From Caldifarciminota bacterium (GTDB lineage: Bacteria > Hydrothermota > Tepidihabitantia > SM23-42), in NCBI GenBank assembly GCA_020349965.1, contig CP070705.1, positions 1,440,634 through 1,504,633 on the forward strand: a DNA stretch of 64,000 nt. Direction: 5' to 3'. This document shows, in pieces, positions 60,595-64,000 of the stretch; the stretch's first letter is position 1; the number at the start of each line of letters is the position of its first letter. Below the pieces are notes generated by a model. That model saw only the letters and a program-made list of their open reading frames with translations. It had not been told where the DNA came from and searched no databases. The position numbers and the translations under genes are program-made.

Positions 60595-61887
60595 ATGTTC
60601 TCTCGATTCGCCGGTGGTGTCCATCCTCGTGAAGATAAAGATACCTCAGGTGCTGCAATCGAGGTCATGGCGGCGCCAAAAAAAGTCTACGTGCCATTTT
60701 CGCAGCATACGGGTAAACCGGCCAAACCATGTATCAAGAAAGGTGATGAAGTGAAAATCGGCATGAAGATCGGTGAGCCTGACGGTTTGATATCGGCCGC
60801 AGTCCACGCCAGCATTTCGGGAAAGGTCGTCGACATCGTCGACCATCCCCACCCGGTCATCGGCTTATCGCTGTGCTGTGTGATTGAAGGCGACGGAACA
60901 GAGGACTGGGTGTCCAACCTGCAGTCCGATCTGAACATCGAAGGGCTGTCCAAACGCCAGCTTCTCGATGCAATTACGCAAGCAGGTATCGTTGGCCTTG
61001 GCGGCGCTGCATTCCCCAGTCACGTGAAACTTTCTCCTCCCAAGGGGAAGGATATTGATACTCTGATAATCAACGGTTGTGAGTGTGAACCGATCCTGAC
61101 AGCGGATCATCGGTTGATGATGGAGCAGAGCGAGGCGGTCATCGAGGGTGCGAAGATCTTTCAGAAGATCCTCGGGGCAGCGAGTCTCATATTCGGCATC
61201 GAAGATAACAAGAACGACGCAATCCAACTATTCAGGAATAGGGGAGTCCGGGTATTACAGTTAAAGACAAAGTACCCACAGGGTGCAGAGAAACAATTGA
61301 TCAAAGCAATTCTCAAGCGGGAAGTCCCCAGGGGAGGATTGCCGATGGATGTTGGTTGTGTAGTGCATAACGTCGGGACCTGTCAGGCGGCATTCATGGC
61401 AGTCAAGTTCCGGAAGCCGCTCATCGACCGCATCGTTACCGTTGCCGGAGATGGCGTAAGGGAGAATAAGAATGTTCTTGTTCGTATCGGTACGCCGGTG
61501 AGGGATGTCATTGATTTCTGCGGCGGGTATACTGGAAAACCCAAGAAGATAGTATCGGGCGGTCCAATGATGGGTATTGCGCAGTACGCCGATGATGTTC
61601 CAGTGATCAAAGGCACCTCCGGTATTCTCGTTTGGAACGAAATCACAACGGTTGACCCTGGCTCCTGCGTGAGGTGTGCGAGTTGTGTGGATGCCTGCCC
61701 GATGGGTTTGATGCCGACCGAGATATATGGTCTCGTGAGCAATAAGAAATTCGATATGGCCAAGGAATACGGAGTTCTCGATTGCATTGAATGCGGTTGT
61801 TGCGCATACGTATGCCCGTCTGCAATACCGCTCGTGCACTACTTCAAGTACGGGAAGAACGAAGTATGGAGAATGTCGAAGAAGTAA
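60595..61887 (+). CDS. rnfC: Rnf complex subunit RnfC (electron input subunit)
   Basis: 430 aa. Rnf couples ferredoxin and NAD oxidoreduction to ion pumping at the inner membrane. N-terminal biotinyl-like fold (VYVPFSQHTGKPAKPCIKKGDEVKIGMKIG), the NADH/FMN region GIVGLGGAAFPSHVKL and INGCECEPILTADHRLM, and two 4Fe-4S motifs CVRCASCVDACP (near residue 358) and CIECGCCAYVCP (near 397). Shorter at the C terminus than the E. coli protein. First gene of rnfCDGE; it overlaps rnfD by 22 bases. Confidence 0.95.
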   Translation: MFSRFAGGVHPREDKDTSGAAIEVMAAPKKVYVPFSQHTGKPAKPCIKKGDEVKIGMKIGEPDGLISAAVHASISGKVVDIVDHPHPVIGLSLCCVIEGDGTEDWVSNLQSDLNIEGLSKRQLLDAITQAGIVGLGGAAFPSHVKLSPPKGKDIDTLIINGCECEPILTADHRLMMEQSEAVIEGAKIFQKILGAASLIFGIEDNKNDAIQLFRNRGVRVLQLKTKYPQGAEKQLIKAILKREVPRGGLPMDVGCVVHNVGTCQAAFMAVKFRKPLIDRIVTVAGDGVRENKNVLVRIGTPVRDVIDFCGGYTGKPKKIVSGGPMMGIAQYADDVPVIKGTSGILVWNEITTVDPGSCVRCASCVDACPMGLMPTEIYGLVSNKKFDMAKEYGVLDCIECGCCAYVCPSAIPLVHYFKYGKNEVWRMSKK

Positions 61888-62885
61888 AAGAATTACTGGT
61901 CGTTTCCGCCTCTCCGCATATCAGAGCGAAAAAGAATACGAGTGTGGCGATGCGTGTCGTGATCGGGGCGTTGGTACCCGCGTTCGTTTATGCTACTTAT
62001 CTCTTCGGGGCACGCGTACTGATCATTACCGTTCTCAGTATTCTCTCTGCGGTGGGGTTTGAGGCATTGATGCAGAAGATGCTCGGCCGTAAGATAACGG
62101 TCACCGACGGTAGTGCCGTTCTGACCGGGCTGCTGCTCGCTTTCAATCTACCGCCGGGCGTTCCTTGGTGGATTCCTGTAGCCGGTAGCGGTTTTGCAAT
62201 AGTCTTTGCCAAACAACTCTTCGGTGGCCTCGGTTATAATTTCATCAACCCGGCTCTTGCCGGCCGTGCTTTCTTGATGGCCTCCTGGCCGTCGCTGATG
62301 ACAAAGGCTTGGCTGGCTCCGGTCGGCGGCACCCTGTCTGGCATCGATGGTATCACGGCGGCGACACCCTTGAGCCTTCTGAAGAATCCTCAAAACTACG
62401 GTGACCCGCAGATAATCATCAGCCGGTTGAATGATTTCGATGCAATGCGTAACGCATTCTTCGGAAATATCGGCGGATGTATCGGCGAGACCTCGGTTCT
62501 TTTGCTGCTGTTAGGTGGTCTCTTCCTGCTCTTCCTGAAAATCGTCGATTACCGGATTATCGTTGGGTATCTCGGCAGTTTCGCGCTGCTTGCCTGGTTA
62601 TTGCCGACAGAGGGCAGTGTGCTGTTCCATCTTTTCAGCGGTGGGCTCATCCTCGGAGCGTTTTTCATGGCAACCGACTGGGTCACTTCGCCGGTCACGA
62701 CGAAAGGAAGGTGGGTCTTCGGGATCGGCTGCGGTGTTATCACTATGATCATAAGGGTCTGGGGTGGTTATCCCGAGGGCGTCTCCTACTCGATACTCTT
62801 AATGAACGTGTTCACACCTTTGATCGATCGGGCGACGCGGGAACGTGTATTCGGCCAGATGCCGAAGAAGGGGGTCAAGAAATGA
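61866..62885 (+). CDS. rnfD: Rnf complex subunit RnfD (membrane flavoprotein)
   Basis: 339 aa, about nine membrane segments. Conserved FINPALAGRAFLMASWP, the flavin-attachment region SGIDGITAATPLSLL near residue 180 and ATDWVTSPVTTKG. The start is ATG 61866 inside the rnfC end; the frame is open further upstream within rnfC. The stop overlaps rnfG by 4 bases. Confidence 0.94.
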   Translation: MENVEEVKELLVVSASPHIRAKKNTSVAMRVVIGALVPAFVYATYLFGARVLIITVLSILSAVGFEALMQKMLGRKITVTDGSAVLTGLLLAFNLPPGVPWWIPVAGSGFAIVFAKQLFGGLGYNFINPALAGRAFLMASWPSLMTKAWLAPVGGTLSGIDGITAATPLSLLKNPQNYGDPQIIISRLNDFDAMRNAFFGNIGGCIGETSVLLLLLGGLFLLFLKIVDYRIIVGYLGSFALLAWLLPTEGSVLFHLFSGGLILGAFFMATDWVTSPVTTKGRWVFGIGCGVITMIIRVWGGYPEGVSYSILLMNVFTPLIDRATRERVFGQMPKKGVKK

Positions 62886-63778
62886 CGAGTACCCGTCAGA
62901 TGGTAGTCACACTATTCGTTGTTGCGGTCACGTGTGGGTTGGTTCTTTCTTTTGTCTATGCGTTCACGGAACCGCGGATTGCTGCGACTCAGGCCAAACT
63001 CACGATGGACGGCCTGGAAGAAGCGATTGATGCCCATGAATTTATCGCGGTAATTCCGGATACACTGTGGCGGGCTCTCGATTCAGCGGGGAACGTCTTG
63101 GGTGTCGTCTTCCGCGTCTTTCCCCAGGGCTATGCAGGTCCGATTCCAATAACTGTCGGTCTCGACATAGAGCAGAGGATCACGGGGATAAAGGTCGCCA
63201 GTGCAGCAGAGGGTCTTTCCGAGACCCCGGGTTTGGGTGCGAAGATAACGGGAAGCGATTTCACTGAGCAGTTCAAGGAAAAGTCCGTATCCGAGATCGA
63301 CCTTGAACAGGATGGCGGTACGATCAGGGCGATAACGGCAGCAACGATTTCTTCGCGCGCGGTCGTGGCCGGGGTTAAGAAAGGCATCGAAATGTATAGC
63401 TCGTGCCTGCGGCCTGCATGCGATCCCGGGATCGTGTTCACCGAGGCGAGTAGTTTCAGCGAATTGATTAGGGATACGCTCTGGATGGCAATGCGCGATT
63501 CGGACACTTTGGGGATCGTCTTTATCGGCGTGGTCCAGGGTTACTTGAACGACATCAGTTTCATGGTTGGATACAGTAGAGAAGGACGCATAACCGGTGT
63601 CACGATCATTTTTTCGCAGGAGACCGAAGGCATCGGTGAGGTGATACGTGAAAAGGAATTCCTCGATAGTTTCAAAGCCGGTATTCCAAAGACGATCAGC
63701 GGCGCGACTGTTTCTACGAAGGCACTCATCGGCGGTGTTACGAGCGGTATTGAGCGCTTCAAGGAATATCTAAAGTGA
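62882..63778 (+). CDS. rnfG: Rnf complex subunit RnfG with two tandem FMN-binding domains
   Basis: 298 aa, longer than the usual 190-210. One membrane anchor (residues 8-28), then two copies of the FMN-binding domain. Copy 1: GYAGPIPITVGLDIEQRITGIKV...SETPGLGAKI, with TAATISS at residues 152-158. Copy 2: GYLNDISFMVGYSREGRITGV...EGIGEVI, with SGATVST from residue 273. FMN is normally attached covalently to the last Thr of [ST]GAT-x-[ST]; copy 2 keeps it, copy 1 has Ala for Gly. This protein may carry one or two flavins. ATGA overlap with rnfD and GTGA with rnfE. Confidence 0.92.
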   Translation: MTSTRQMVVTLFVVAVTCGLVLSFVYAFTEPRIAATQAKLTMDGLEEAIDAHEFIAVIPDTLWRALDSAGNVLGVVFRVFPQGYAGPIPITVGLDIEQRITGIKVASAAEGLSETPGLGAKITGSDFTEQFKEKSVSEIDLEQDGGTIRAITAATISSRAVVAGVKKGIEMYSSCLRPACDPGIVFTEASSFSELIRDTLWMAMRDSDTLGIVFIGVVQGYLNDISFMVGYSREGRITGVTIIFSQETEGIGEVIREKEFLDSFKAGIPKTISGATVSTKALIGGVTSGIERFKEYLK

Positions 63779-64000
63779 ACAGGATTGGTATCTTCACACG
63801 CGGTCTGGTCAAAGACAATGCCGTCTTTGTGCTCATGATCGGTCTCTGCCCTGCGCTTGCTACTTCGAGCACGGTGCGCGACGGTTTTGGCATGGGACTG
63901 GCGGCCACTTTTGTCCTGGTGCTTTCGAATTTGATCATTTCACTCTTGAGAAAGAACATACCGAACGAAGTCAGGATTCCGATATTCATTCTTATCATTT
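63775..64000 (+). CDS. rnfE: Rnf complex subunit RnfE (3' end outside window)
   Basis: Begins at GTG 63775, overlapping the rnfG stop by 4 bases. The 75 visible residues (DNAVFVLMIGLCPALATSST, GFGMGLAATFVLVLSN, IPNEVRIPIFILII) match the N-terminal part of RnfE/NqrD, a membrane subunit. The gene continues past the window; rnfA and rnfB are expected next. Confidence 0.9.
   Translation, partial: MNRIGIFTRGLVKDNAVFVLMIGLCPALATSSTVRDGFGMGLAATFVLVLSNLIISLLRKNIPNEVRIPIFILII

Overview
The window reads as bacterial chromosome from a Gram-negative-type (diderm) lineage with a moderate GC content and very dense gene packing. Outer-membrane and lipid A markers (BamD-like and Omp85-type proteins, LpxH, LapA/LapB), many lipoproteins, type IX secretion-like C-terminal sorting domains, an Rnf complex and a short EF-Ts together suggest a little-studied FCB-like lineage or candidate phylum (for example WOR-3/Stahlbacteria). 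That placement is inference: there is no rRNA here to settle it. No tRNA, rRNA, CRISPR array, prophage or intact insertion sequence was seen.

Layout. 1-1.8 kb: the end of a CCA-adding/poly(A) polymerase-type gene, then a stand-alone hslV. 1.85-8.1 kb (leftward): rplM-rpsI-rpsB-tsf-pyrH-frr, a small coiled-coil gene, an HtrA protease and a primary-type sigma factor. 8.1-11.6 kb: polA, divergent from a lipid-kinase-like gene. 11.6-17.6 kb (leftward): one operon running slipin, archaemetzincin, class V aminotransferase, GGDEF, DivIVA, TPR lipoprotein, BamD, NadD. 18-24.4 kb (rightward): a DUF187 hydrolase, folK-dNK-panB, a secreted-protein gene broken by an in-frame UGA, queF, then TPR-DksA-lspA. 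24.4-32.5 kb: a lytic transglycosylase, ndk, a thermonuclease, and a leftward operon with a B12/iron-type ABC transporter. 32.5-36 kb is a looser accessory stretch: DUF2007, a PQQ-repeat lipoprotein, a methyltransferase, a 101-bp palindromic element and a Nudix gene. 36-39.4 kb (leftward): ddl, a KNTase-like gene, a prohibitin and a degenerate nucleotidyl cyclase. 39.8-44.5 kb: lapA-lapB-SPOR and mutS. 44.6-51.5 kb: a UDP-sugar dehydrogenase, then HEAT-guaA-GGDEF. 51.5-59.4 kb: lpxH, a giant peptidase-propeller-Omp85 fusion, a sugar-binding lipoprotein and a 917-aa sorting-domain protein. 59.6-64 kb: a PhzF-like gene and rnfCDGE, cut by the window end.

The strongest signal is not a gene but how genes begin. 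At about 20 first-of-operon genes a near-consensus sigma70 promoter (TTGACA, a spacer that is almost always 16 bp, TATAAT) ends only 5 to 8 bases before the start codon. The expected transcription start therefore falls on or within about two bases of the start codon, which means leaderless mRNA. These include core genes (rplM, polA, ndk, folK, ddl, rnfC). A smaller set (slipin, lapA, the PQQ lipoprotein, the 917-aa sorting-domain gene, the UDP-sugar dehydrogenase) has the same promoter moved upstream to make room for a Shine-Dalgarno site, and many genes inside operons carry Shine-Dalgarno sites or overlap the gene before. The promoter position fixes the true start of several genes (rplM, queF, slt, the 31.5 kb lipoprotein, PhzF).

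Other points of interest are an RnfG with two FMN-binding domains, a slipin coupled to an archaemetzincin in place of an NfeD protease, enzymes with altered active-site residues (lipid kinase, cyclase, PhzF), a PolA with tyrosine at the ddNTP-selectivity position, and a possible leaderless leader peptide before lpxH.
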